DNA of 64,000 nucleotides, taken from Glaciecola sp965660625. Its GTDB lineage: Bacteria > Pseudomonadota > Gammaproteobacteria > Enterobacterales > Alteromonadaceae. This document shows positions 27,526-36,100 of this stretch, one piece after another; positions within the stretch are counted from its first letter, which is position 1; every line of letters starts with the position of its first letter. The notes below the pieces were generated by a model, which was not told the origin of the DNA, did not search any database, and saw only the letters and a program-made list of their open reading frames with translations. The DNA lies in the NCBI GenBank assembly GCA_965660625.1, contig CBFIAR010000005.1:1-64000 (forward strand), written 5' to 3'. The position numbers were made by a program, and so were the translations under genes.

Positions 27526-28218
27526 CTAGTCCTTTTCCATCAACCGCAGCTGACCATTCTCAAGGTACATAATTCTATCCATCTTTTTCGCTAACAGCAG
27601 ATCGTGTGTTACCAGTAGAAATGAGGTCTTAAATTCTTCATTGATATCGCTAATCAGCGCATAGATAGATGCTGTATTCTTATCGTCCAGATTACCAGTA
27701 GGTTCATCGGCGAAAATCATTGCCGGCTGATTGATTAATGCCCTAGCGATAGCAACGCGCTGCCGCTCCCCTCCTGATAACTGATGCGGACGATGCTGCT
27801 CTCTGTCCTGCAACCCCACTCTTGCGAGCAAATCTTTAGCCTTTACCAGCGATTTCTGCCGATTATCGCCCTTTATGAACAATGGCATAGCAACGTTTTC
27901 CGCCGCGCTGAACTCCGGGAGCAAATGGTGGAATTGATAAACAAAACCAAGTTCAGCATTACGAAAAAGTGCTTGTTGCTTTTTAGACTTTGTAAAAAGA
28001 CTTTCTTCATTATAAAAAACGTCGCCAGAATCTGGACTATCGAGCGTACCAAGAATATGCAAAAGCGTACTCTTACCTGAACCTGAGGCCCCTAAAATCG
28101 CGACTTTTTCACCCGCTGAAATAGAGAAATTGACGTTATTAAGAATTTGTAGCGTATTGTTGGCATCTGAGTATTGTTTACAGATGTTTTCGCACTTAAA
28201 TAGAGGAGAAGGCATCAA
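27526..28218 (-). CDS. lolD: Lipoprotein-releasing ABC ATPase LolD
   Basis: A 230-residue ABC ATPase. Walker A GASGSGKS is at residues 43-50, with FVYQFHHLLPEFSAAENVAMPL containing the Q-loop, the signature LSGGERQRVAIARAL, Walker B MIFADEPTGNLD and a switch His in LLVTHDLLLAKK. It powers the LolCDE lipoprotein sorter. One base separates it from lolE. No lolC lies upstream; instead there are the tRNA-Asp genes, 93 bases away. Confidence 0.92.
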   Translation of the reverse strand: MMPSPLFKCENICKQYSDANNTLQILNNVNFSISAGEKVAILGASGSGKSTLLHILGTLDSPDSGDVFYNEESLFTKSKKQQALFRNAELGFVYQFHHLLPEFSAAENVAMPLFIKGDNRQKSLVKAKDLLARVGLQDREQHRPHQLSGGERQRVAIARALINQPAMIFADEPTGNLDDKNTASIYALISDINEEFKTSFLLVTHDLLLAKKMDRIMYLENGQLRLMEKD

Positions 28219-28311
28219 TTAAAACTAGCTAATAAAAATATATTAGTAGTTTACATGCTTCTGGATTGGCTACAAGTTTGGATGCTGTTTTTCTGAGGAA
28301 TTCTACATAAA

Positions 28312-28388
28312 TGGCGGAGTGGACGGGACTTGAACCCGCGACCCCCGGCGTGACAGGCCGGTATTCTAACCAACTGAACTACCACTCC
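28312..28388 (-). tRNA. tRNA-Asp (GTC), copy distal to promoter
   Basis: A 77-base tRNA with encoded CCA. Acceptor GGAGTGG/CCACTCC, D-arm AGTTCAGTTGGTT, anticodon GTC in CCTGTCACGC, and T-arm GGGTTCAAGTCCC are all intact. Same sequence as the two copies upstream. Next to dnaQ's neighbourhood as aspV is in E. coli. Confidence 0.97.
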
Positions 28389-28422
28389 GCAGTGGTATAT
28401 GCTTAGCTTGCTTTACAACGAT

Positions 28423-28499
28423 TGGCGGAGTGGACGGGACTTGAACCCGCGACCCCCGGCGTGACAGGCCGGTATTCTAACCAACTGAACTACCACTCC
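28423..28499 (-). tRNA. tRNA-Asp (GTC), middle copy
   Basis: Identical over all 77 bases to its two neighbours, with anticodon GTC and encoded CCA. The spacer to the next copy downstream is 34 bases. Confidence 0.97.
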
Positions 28500-28525
28500 A
28501 CTGAATGCGTCATAAAGCTTGTAAT

Positions 28526-28602
28526 TGGCGGAGTGGACGGGACTTGAACCCGCGACCCCCGGCGTGACAGGCCGGTATTCTAACCAACTGAACTACCACT
28601 CC
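28526..28602 (-). tRNA. tRNA-Asp (GTC), promoter-proximal copy
   Basis: Identical over all 77 bases to the other two copies. The spacer to the middle copy is 26 bases. Its 5' end is about 60 bases downstream of a strong stable-RNA promoter at 28669-28697. Confidence 0.97.
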
Positions 28603-28668
28603 GCTTTAACAAGCTAAATCAATGAGTTACTCGATTCGCTTGAACCTCGTCCCTACATTGCGGCGCAG

Positions 28669-28697
28669 ATAATACGGTTTCATCCTTAGTGAGTCAA
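28669..28697 (-). promoter_or_regulatory. Promoter of the tRNA-Asp operon
   Basis: On the minus strand TTGACT, exactly 17 bases, then TATTAT, each 5/6 to consensus, followed by the GC-rich discriminator CTGCGCC. That discriminator is typical of stringently controlled stable-RNA promoters. No clear terminator separates the third tRNA from lolD. Confidence 0.82.
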
Positions 28698-28802
28698 CTG
28701 CTTTTTCAAAAACATTGTTTGCTTGATGGAAAAATAAGCAAATTACATTAACAAACAAAAACTCTGCACGCATTTTATACAAATTTGTCTTAGGCGTTTG
28801 CT

Positions 28803-30308
28803 TCACGCACCCTTTTCTTCGGTATTTTTACTCGACTTGGTTTTCTTTAACGCGTTGACTTTAGCCAAGAACCCCATACACGCCATTTTACACCGTAGCA
28901 TAACGTGGTCATTAGGATACTTGCGCTTATTCAGGATCAAGAAGACAACCATTCCGCCAAACAGGAAGATAAATGAGTTAATTGCTATGATAAGGTTCAC
29001 AGTGTTTGTTGTTGTCCATTCGTCATTCACAGGTTCAACGGGTTTTGGCTGCGTAGGCATTTCAGCAACTTGACTCTCGTCAATTTCAGGTTCTGGTTCC
29101 GCAGGTTCTGAAGTCAAGAAAGTGTATTCGGGTAAATTGATGATAACTTCCCTATCATCGACGGTTGTTGCAAATGCGGTCAACTTTACGCGGTAAATAC
29201 CATAGCTGTCATTTTTTACCCTAATCACTTTTAGAGAATTATTGGTCTCCGTCATGGTAACCGTGTCAATGTCACCATTTGGATGAGTGACTTTACCATC
29301 GAGCAACAGGGAATCGAGTTTAATATGCTCTGCGTCAGTGTCGATGGTTATGACATGTTCTCCTGCGACAGTTTCATCTATTGTTTCATCTCTTTTTACA
29401 TTAATGAAAATTGGCGTCGGGTGCAACATGACCGTTTCGTTTATTTGCTCTCGTGTATACATGGGTGTTCTGACGCCGAAAGTAGGACGCCACTCTCCGC
29501 TTGGAATGCTGAGGTTAAATTGGCCAGTAAAAACACCGTCCGCGGCCACTTCATCGAGCCCTTCGCCGTTATCTTGGAAACGAGCAATGGTTCTTGACCC
29601 TAAACCAAAATTCTCAAAATTTGGATTATTATTACTGACAAAATCGATGGTTAAACTGACGACATCTCTAAATGGCGAAAAATCGACCTGGTTACCATTA
29701 TTTGTGAGCACAGCAGTTTGCTTAATTATTTCACCGGAATATATATTGCGAGGAATCGGTTGCGCATCTAAAACGATATCAGCAAGCACCATGATCTTGC
29801 TGCCTTCAAGTATCTCGCCAATGGCTTGCCATGGGCCTGGCATTGGTTTTTTTATTAAGATCATGTCGTATTTTTCGGTTTCATACCAACGCATATCTGG
29901 ATCGTCATCGTCATTTTCGATGAATAACTTTGAACCGTCGGGGCGAACAAGAACGATAGGAGCAGAGCCGTCTTCCCTGAAAAACACCAGGGTAATTTCT
30001 TCAACATCGCTATCAACTCTAAACCGATTGTTTAAAAACTGTATGCTGTTTTGAAAATCGTTGCCTAAAGGAGAGATAGGTGAGGCTGTGCTCTTTGATT
30101 CTATTCTATGTTGCTGAACATTTTGTGTTGCGCTATTGACGTTGAGTAATGATTGTTCTTGCCCAAAAGATGTTGGCACCAATACACAAACACTCGCAAC
30201 AAGAATGATCGTCTGGCTTGCATTTCGCAGAATATTGTAATGTTGGCTACTAGCTACGCCAAACAACTTGTTGAGATTTTTTTTCAATTTTATCCAAGAA
30301 TGCATCAT
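28803..30308 (-). CDS. TIGR03503-like family envelope protein
   Basis: A protein of up to 501 residues. It has an N-terminal hydrophobic export signal (about residues 31-50, TIILVASVCVLVPTSFGQ) behind an unusually long basic leader, a large extracytoplasmic part with VRPDGSKLF, GEWRPTFGVRTPMYTREQ and several beta-rich stretches, and a C-terminal membrane helix (about 440-460) with a short basic cytoplasmic tail. I recall this pattern as TIGR03503, a family of unknown function in Vibrio, Shewanella and Alteromonas. The start overlaps dnaQ by 59 bases, so the true start may lie slightly downstream. Confidence 0.7.
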   Translation of the reverse strand: MMHSWIKLKKNLNKLFGVASSQHYNILRNASQTIILVASVCVLVPTSFGQEQSLLNVNSATQNVQQHRIESKSTASPISPLGNDFQNSIQFLNNRFRVDSDVEEITLVFFREDGSAPIVLVRPDGSKLFIENDDDDPDMRWYETEKYDMILIKKPMPGPWQAIGEILEGSKIMVLADIVLDAQPIPRNIYSGEIIKQTAVLTNNGNQVDFSPFRDVVSLTIDFVSNNNPNFENFGLGSRTIARFQDNGEGLDEVAADGVFTGQFNLSIPSGEWRPTFGVRTPMYTREQINETVMLHPTPIFINVKRDETIDETVAGEHVITIDTDAEHIKLDSLLLDGKVTHPNGDIDTVTMTETNNSLKVIRVKNDSYGIYRVKLTAFATTVDDREVIINLPEYTFLTSEPAEPEPEIDESQVAEMPTQPKPVEPVNDEWTTTNTVNLIIAINSFIFLFGGMVVFLILNKRKYPNDHVMLRCKMACMGFLAKVNALKKTKSSKNTEEKGA

Positions 30309-30951
30309 GATTACTCACTTCATCGGCAGAGGCCTTAACAACCTTTAAGATACCCTCAAAATTAACCACGCGTGGTGCGTTTTTATTCTTAGGATCAGAG
30401 CCTTCCGATTCATGAGCATAACTCATAGTGGTTTGCCCACCCGTCATCCACAAGTAAACTTCAGCTAGAATTTCTGAATCTAGCAAAGCGCCGTGATAGG
30501 TGCGTGCTGTATTATCGACGCCATAAACTCTGCACAACGCATCCAAGTTGTTTTTCTGCCCCGGTCGCATTTCGCGCGCGAGCGCTAGGGTATCTAATAC
30601 GGTGCAAATTTCACTTGTCTTTTTGATAGCGCTGTTGTTAAGCGCAAACTCATTGTCCATGAAACCAATATCAAATGGTGCGTTGTGAATAACGAGTTCA
30701 GCACCCCTTATAAAATCAATAAATTCATGGGCTATTTCTTTGAACGCAGGTTTATCTTTCAGAAACTCATTGGTAATGCCATGCACCGCAATCGCTTCTT
30801 CCTCAATATCGCGATGGGGGTTGATATAAACATGGTAAGTATTTCCAGTTAGTTTCCGATTGACCATTTCAACGCAGCCAATCTCAATGATACGGTGTCC
30901 CTCTTTAGGGTTAATACCTGTGGTTTCTGTATCTAAAACTATTTGGCGCAT
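30250..30951 (-). CDS. dnaQ: DNA polymerase III subunit epsilon (proofreading exonuclease)
   Basis: A 233-residue DEDDh 3'-5' exonuclease. Exo I is VLDTETTGINP (Asp7, Glu9), Exo II is VIHNAPFDIGFMDNEF, and Exo III is YHGALLDSEILAEVYL with the catalytic His and Asp. The C-terminal tail, which in E. coli binds the polymerase alpha subunit, is present. It is divergent from rnhA with 78 bases between them, the same divergent pair as in E. coli. Confidence 0.96.
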   Translation of the reverse strand: MRQIVLDTETTGINPKEGHRIIEIGCVEMVNRKLTGNTYHVYINPHRDIEEEAIAVHGITNEFLKDKPAFKEIAHEFIDFIRGAELVIHNAPFDIGFMDNEFALNNSAIKKTSEICTVLDTLALAREMRPGQKNNLDALCRVYGVDNTARTYHGALLDSEILAEVYLWMTGGQTTMSYAHESEGSDPKNKNAPRVVNFEGILKVVKASADEVSNHDAFLDKIEKKSQQVVWRS

Positions 30952-31029
30952 ACAAAACTTCTTTTAATTATCATACTGGCTAGTATACTTCGCCGGACTT
31001 ACACCAGACAATCACAATTCAGTATAAAA

Positions 31030-31500
31030 ATGAAAAAACTCAGCATTTACACCGATGGATCCTGTTTGGGAAATCCTGGACCTGGCGGATACGGCGCCTT
31101 ATTAATTTTCAAAGAACACAAAAAACGCTTATCTCAAGGGTTCAAACTGACAACGAATAATAGAATGGAATTGTTGGCGCCCATTGCAGCGTTTAATAGT
31201 TTGACAGAGACCTGTACCATTGACCTTTATACTGACAGCCAGTATGTCAAAAATGGCATCGGTCAGTGGATCCACAACTGGAAAAAAAATGGCTGGCGAA
31301 CCAAAGATCGCAAGCCGGTTAAAAATGCAGACCTATGGCAGCAGCTTGATGACGCGGTTAATAAACATGAAGTTAATTGGCACTGGGTGAAAGCACATTC
31401 TGGTCACCCGGAAAACGAAGAAGTCGATGATTTGGCTAGAGATGCAGCTTCTTCGTCAGATCTTCTCACCGACCACGAATACGAAAAAGGAAACCAATGA
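31030..31500 (+). CDS. rnhA: Ribonuclease HI
   Basis: A 156-residue enzyme cutting RNA in RNA-DNA hybrids. The catalytic residues are Asp9 (YTDGSCLGNPGPGG), Glu47 (NRMELLA), Asp69 (YTDSQYV) and Asp133 (EEVDDLA), with His123 in KAHSGHPENE. The start at 31030 is chosen by alignment to E. coli RNase HI (155 residues); a longer reading of the frame adds an unrelated N terminus that would overlap dnaQ. It overlaps the next gene by four bases (ATGA). Confidence 0.97.
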   Translation: MKKLSIYTDGSCLGNPGPGGYGALLIFKEHKKRLSQGFKLTTNNRMELLAPIAAFNSLTETCTIDLYTDSQYVKNGIGQWIHNWKKNGWRTKDRKPVKNADLWQQLDDAVNKHEVNWHWVKAHSGHPENEEVDDLARDAASSSDLLTDHEYEKGNQ

Positions 31501-32678
31501 GTTCCATTACATTAAAAATAGAGCGTGATAAGTCTATGTTGCGTCGTCATCCTTGGATTTTTGAAGGAGCGATAGAAAAAACAGAAGGCCGCATGAACTC
31601 AGGTGACACCGTAGATGTTTTAGCGAGTGACGGCACTTGGTTGGCAAAAGCGGCGTTCTCGCCCGAATCACAAATCAGAGCTAGAGTGTGGTCATTTACA
31701 AAATCAGAAGCGATTGATAACGTTTTTTTTAAACGCAAGCTTGAACAAGCATTAGCAAGAAAACAGGAAATTTTAAAAAAGCACAACACCAATGCTTTTC
31801 GCCTCATCGCTGCCGAAGCAGATGGTTTGCCAGGTATAACGATAGACGTTTATGTTAACGTGGTTGTTGTGCAGCTGCTCAGCGCGGGCGCTGAAAAACA
31901 TCGCAGTAAAATTTTATGGGCAATATTGCAATTATATCCAGATGCGGTCGTACATGAACGCAGCGATGTAGATGTGCGTAAAAAGGAAGGGCTAACACCC
32001 TTGGTACAAACACTTCATGGTGAACTTCCTGACTCAGTCATTATTGAAGAGAATGGCGTCAAAATTTATGTCGATTTAATTAATGGACACAAAACAGGGT
32101 TTTATTTGGATCAACGAGAAAACCGACGTATTGCCGCGTCTTATTGTGCGGGTAAGCGTGTTCTTAATTGCTTTAGTTTTACAGGAACGTTTGGCTTATA
32201 TGCACTGGCTGCTGGTGCTAGTCATGTTATTAATGTTGATGCTTCAGAATCAGCTTTGGGACTGAGCGGTAAAAACATCGAAATTAATGGATTGGATAAA
32301 AGCAAAGTTACTCATCTTAAAAAAGATGTGTTTCAACTTCTCAGGGATTATAAAGAAGCAGGAACAACGTTCGATGTCATTGTGCTCGACCCGCCCAAAT
32401 TTGTCGACAGTAAACACAATCTAAACAAAGCATCACGGGGTTACAAAGATATAAACCGACTAGCCCTATCATTACTCAATGATAACGGTACATTGCTCAC
32501 TTTCAGTTGTTCTGGATTGATGCCCCAAGACTTGTTTCAAAAAATCATTGCTGACGCAGCTTTAGACGCTCAACGTGACGTGTTTTTCGTACAGCGATTA
32601 GCGCAGAGTGAAGACCACCCTGTGAGTGGTAACTTTCCGGAAGGATACTATCTCAAGGGCTTAGTATGTAAGGTGTAG
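31497..32678 (+). CDS. rlmI: 23S rRNA (cytosine-C5) methyltransferase, RlmI type
   Basis: A 393-residue class I SAM methyltransferase of the RlmI (YccW) family, which in E. coli methylates C1962 of 23S rRNA. An N-terminal PUA-like domain (LKIERDKSMLRRHPWIFEGA) is followed by a central domain, HKTGFYLDQRENR, the SAM-binding NCFSFTGTFGLYALAAGA, and VIVLDPPKFVDSK with the later SCSGLM cysteine. Length matches E. coli (396). Translationally coupled to rnhA by ATGA overlap. Confidence 0.9.
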   Translation: MSSITLKIERDKSMLRRHPWIFEGAIEKTEGRMNSGDTVDVLASDGTWLAKAAFSPESQIRARVWSFTKSEAIDNVFFKRKLEQALARKQEILKKHNTNAFRLIAAEADGLPGITIDVYVNVVVVQLLSAGAEKHRSKILWAILQLYPDAVVHERSDVDVRKKEGLTPLVQTLHGELPDSVIIEENGVKIYVDLINGHKTGFYLDQRENRRIAASYCAGKRVLNCFSFTGTFGLYALAAGASHVINVDASESALGLSGKNIEINGLDKSKVTHLKKDVFQLLRDYKEAGTTFDVIVLDPPKFVDSKHNLNKASRGYKDINRLALSLLNDNGTLLTFSCSGLMPQDLFQKIIADAALDAQRDVFFVQRLAQSEDHPVSGNFPEGYYLKGLVCKV

Positions 32679-32685
32679 AATGACG

Positions 32686-32714
32686 AACCACGGATAATGA
32701 ACTGTGGTTTTTTG
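32686..32714 (+). terminator. Probable terminator after rlmI
   Basis: AACCAC and GTGGTT pair around a 12-base loop, followed by six T residues. A modest but well-placed hairpin. Confidence 0.5.
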
Positions 32715-32756
32715 ACATGATTTTTTAATTTAAGGAGGAGGTAGGATTACTGCTCT

Positions 32757-33059
32757 TTACTTCATTTCGCTGATTTCCACGCCCAATAAACAGGTATTTT
32801 CAGTTTCTGCAGTGCATCTAATAACTTTCGCTTTGGCGCTAAGAGACGGTATATTGTCACTATTTGATTCAATCGAGACGTCAAGTAAGGTACCAATTTC
32901 CATAGACGGTTGTTCTATTTCAAGTGACATGCCCGTTGCACTTATATCCTTGCAAATTGCTAGTATACTGCGTTGCGCTGGGTCGTCCAACAAGGCTAAT
33001 TCGCAAGGCGAATTAACCATCATTCTGTAAAAGTTACGTTTATCGTCATAGCCTAACAT
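32757..33059 (-). CDS. PilZ domain protein
   Basis: A 100-residue single-domain protein with the c-di-GMP-binding PilZ motifs: KRNFYRMMVN (RxxxR type) at about residues 7-16 and DISATGMSLEIE (D/NxSxxG) at about 38-49. The start has GGAG six bases upstream. Such stand-alone PilZ proteins transmit c-di-GMP levels to motility, pili or polysaccharide machinery; the partner is unknown. A diguanylate cyclase is encoded at 56495-57739. Confidence 0.85.
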   Translation of the reverse strand: MLGYDDKRNFYRMMVNSPCELALLDDPAQRSILAICKDISATGMSLEIEQPSMEIGTLLDVSIESNSDNIPSLSAKAKVIRCTAETENTCLLGVEISEMK

Positions 33060-33133
33060 TCAATACTCCAGACTTTTTATAGCAACGTTATTGATAGTTA
33101 TATTGCGCTATCGGCTAGAAGTCAACCACTAGA

Positions 33134-36100
33134 CTAAAATTCGTTTAAACGATTACTAATACGCTTTAATGAGATAGGCATACTGGTACCCAGCTGTTGT
33201 GCAAATAAAGAAACTTTAAATTCTTCAATCATCCACTTTACTTCTTCTAACGGTGCAATGTCGGAGCCACTCTTTAGCAGTCTGGTGAGTACTTCTTCGT
33301 ACTTCCCTACCGCTTTATCAACATCGATTTGGTTCAGCCTATCCCGATTAATGTCTACTTTTAATTTATCAAAGCGTTGACTCAGCGCTATAACATAGCG
33401 ATTCCAATCATCTAACCTTGCATAGCCAAAATCAAAAACAAAGCCTTTGTAGACCAATAAATTTAGCTGTTGTTTTATAGCCCCAATATTGGTCAATAGG
33501 TTTAGTGGAATATTCCCTTTGCATTGTTTTTGAATGCTATGAGCAACGGTGAGCCCTTTTTCAATTTTTTGCGCCATTTGCAGCGCCAAATCGTTAATAT
33601 TTTCACGCACAATATCACATGCTTTTTCAAAGTCAGCCTTATTTCTTATCGATGTTGCGCTGTCCGTCTCAAACTTTCTTACCAACTGATCTATTGCTGC
33701 CAAAATAATATCATCAATCAATATATTGATTTGTCCAAAAGGATTAAAGTACAAACTCAGCTTGGCTTTATTCGGTAACTTTTGTTGTAAAAATTTTAGT
33801 GGTGAAGGCACGCTATTTTTAATCAACTGGTAAACACCCAAGCGATGAGAGATTTCCGCTTCCTGTTTATTATCGAACAAAACTATGTCGACTTTGCTCG
33901 CTCTTTTTACCAGCGCAGGATACGCTTTGATCTCGAAGCCCGCATGTTTTTTCTCAAATGCCAAGGGCAGACTATCAAAATCCCATGTATCTAAATTTTG
34001 ACGTTCAAGTTCAGGCGTAGCAACAGATTCTAAAGTCTCTTTAACCTTTCCTTTTAACTGTTCCTGCAACTGCAACAGACTCTTTCCCCGAGTTAAGGCA
34101 ATGCGCTTGTCGTCAACCACAACAAAGTTAAACTGTAAATGGTTTGGTAATTCAGCATCAGCAAAATCTTCAGCACTTATTGGCACTCCTGTCATGCGAT
34201 GTAACTTTCTCGCAACCGCTTGTGCAATACTTTGTGGTGCGCCATTTTTATCAAGCGGCTGTATTTCAGTTAAACAAGCTTGTGCAAAGTCCGGTGCAGG
34301 CACAAAATTGCGTCTCAGTTTCTTCGGTAACGATTTTATTAACGATACGATTAGCTCATGTTGGAAGCCTGGAACTAACCAGTCGAAACCAATATCAACA
34401 AGTTGGTTCAGGATAGGTAAAGGAATCTCTATATTGACGCCATCGTTTACATCGTTTGGCTCAAAAATGTAATAGAGTGGCAAGCGCAAATTACCTTGTT
34501 TCCATTCGTCAGGGAAATCAATCTTGTTAATCCCTGACGCATCTTTCTTGAGAAGTGCTTGAATTGAAAAATCGAGTAAATCCGGCATTTTTCCAGCTAC
34601 AACTTGCCACCACTTTTTAAAGTTAACCTCGTTACAAACATCAGCAGGTAACTTTTCACTGTAAAAGTTACACAGGTCATCTTCATCAATCAATAAATCG
34701 CGGCGACGAGATTTTTGCTCTAATATTTCAATTTCTTCGATTAACGACTGATTTTTTCGTAAGAAAGCATAATTCAAGTTCGTCTGCCCGTTTACTAAGG
34801 CCTCTCGAATAAATATTTCTCTACAAACGACTGGGTCAACCAACGAATAGTTTTCCAAGCGTTTATTGACAATGGGTAAGCCAAAGAGATTTACGGTGAC
34901 ATAAGCCTGCACTGCGCCTTTCTTTTTACTCCAATGCGGTTCTGAGTATTGCTTATTGACCAAGTGCTGACTAATCGGTTCAAGCCATTTGGGGTCGAGT
35001 TTAGCAACATTCCTAGCAAACAATTTTGACGTTTCAACAAGCTCTGCTGCAAGTAGCCACTTTGGATTAGTCTTACTTAGGCCCGAGCCCGGAAAAATCA
35101 TAAATCGGGTATTGCGAGATCCTAAATACTCACGTTCCTTATCTTTAAAACCAATTTGAGATAATAAACCTGTAGCTATGGCAGTGTGAATAGCCTCATA
35201 GCTTGGTTCACTGGTGTTCAATCGAAAGCCAATTTCCACCAGTGATTTCTTCATTTGGCTGACAATATCTTGCCATTCTCGCATTCTCAAATAGTGCACA
35301 AAGTGTTCTTTACACCACTTTCTCAACTGGCTATTTGAAAGTGTTTTTTGATGATTCGAAAATGCCATCCATAAATTTAAAAGCGACATGAAATCTGATT
35401 CTGCATTGACAAACTCGCTATGCTTATCATCCGCCGCCTGTTTTTTGTCCTGCGGGCGCTCTCGAGGATCCTGAATGCTTAAGCCCGCAGTGATGATCAT
35501 CACTTCTTTTGCGCAATCACGCGAGCCAGATTCTACTACCATTCTGGCGTAACGAGGGTCGACGGGTAACCTTGCAATTTTTCGCCCCAATGGCGTTAAT
35601 ACATGCCGGTTTTGTTTTCGTTCAATAGCCTGCAACTCTTCCAAGAGTTTCATTCCGTCATTAACGTTTTTGTTGTCCGGTGGCTGTATAAAGGGAAATT
35701 GACTGACTTCTCCTAGACCAAGCGCCATCATCTGCAAAATCACGGATGATAGATGTGTACGAATTATTTCAGGATCGGTAAATTCTGAGCGAGAAAGAAA
35801 GTCTTGCTCAGAATAAAGTCGAATACAAATACCGTCGGATACACGTCCACAACGGCCTGCTCGTTGATTTGCAGAAGCCTGTGAAATCGCCTCTATTGGT
35901 AAACGCTGCACTTTGCTTTTATGGCTGTAGCGAGACATTCTTGCTAAGCCCGGATCGATAACGTATTTGATGCCGGGTACTGTAAGTGACGTTTCTGCAA
36001 CATTGGTCGCCAACACGATTCGTCTACCGGTGTGAGATTGAAAAATTTTGTTTTGCTCAGCAGCAGACAATCGAGCATAAAGAGGAACTATCTCAGTATT

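Noticed and set aside
28312..28602. Three identical blocks with short spacers, CRISPR-like at first sight
   Set aside because: Each block folds as a complete tRNA-Asp with anticodon GTC and CCA end; 77-base units are too long for CRISPR repeats.
29287..30054. A 255-residue open frame on the plus strand inside the TIGR03503-like gene
   Set aside because: It is antisense to a well-supported membrane protein, is Ser/Pro-rich without domains, and has no ribosome site; it looks like a shadow frame.
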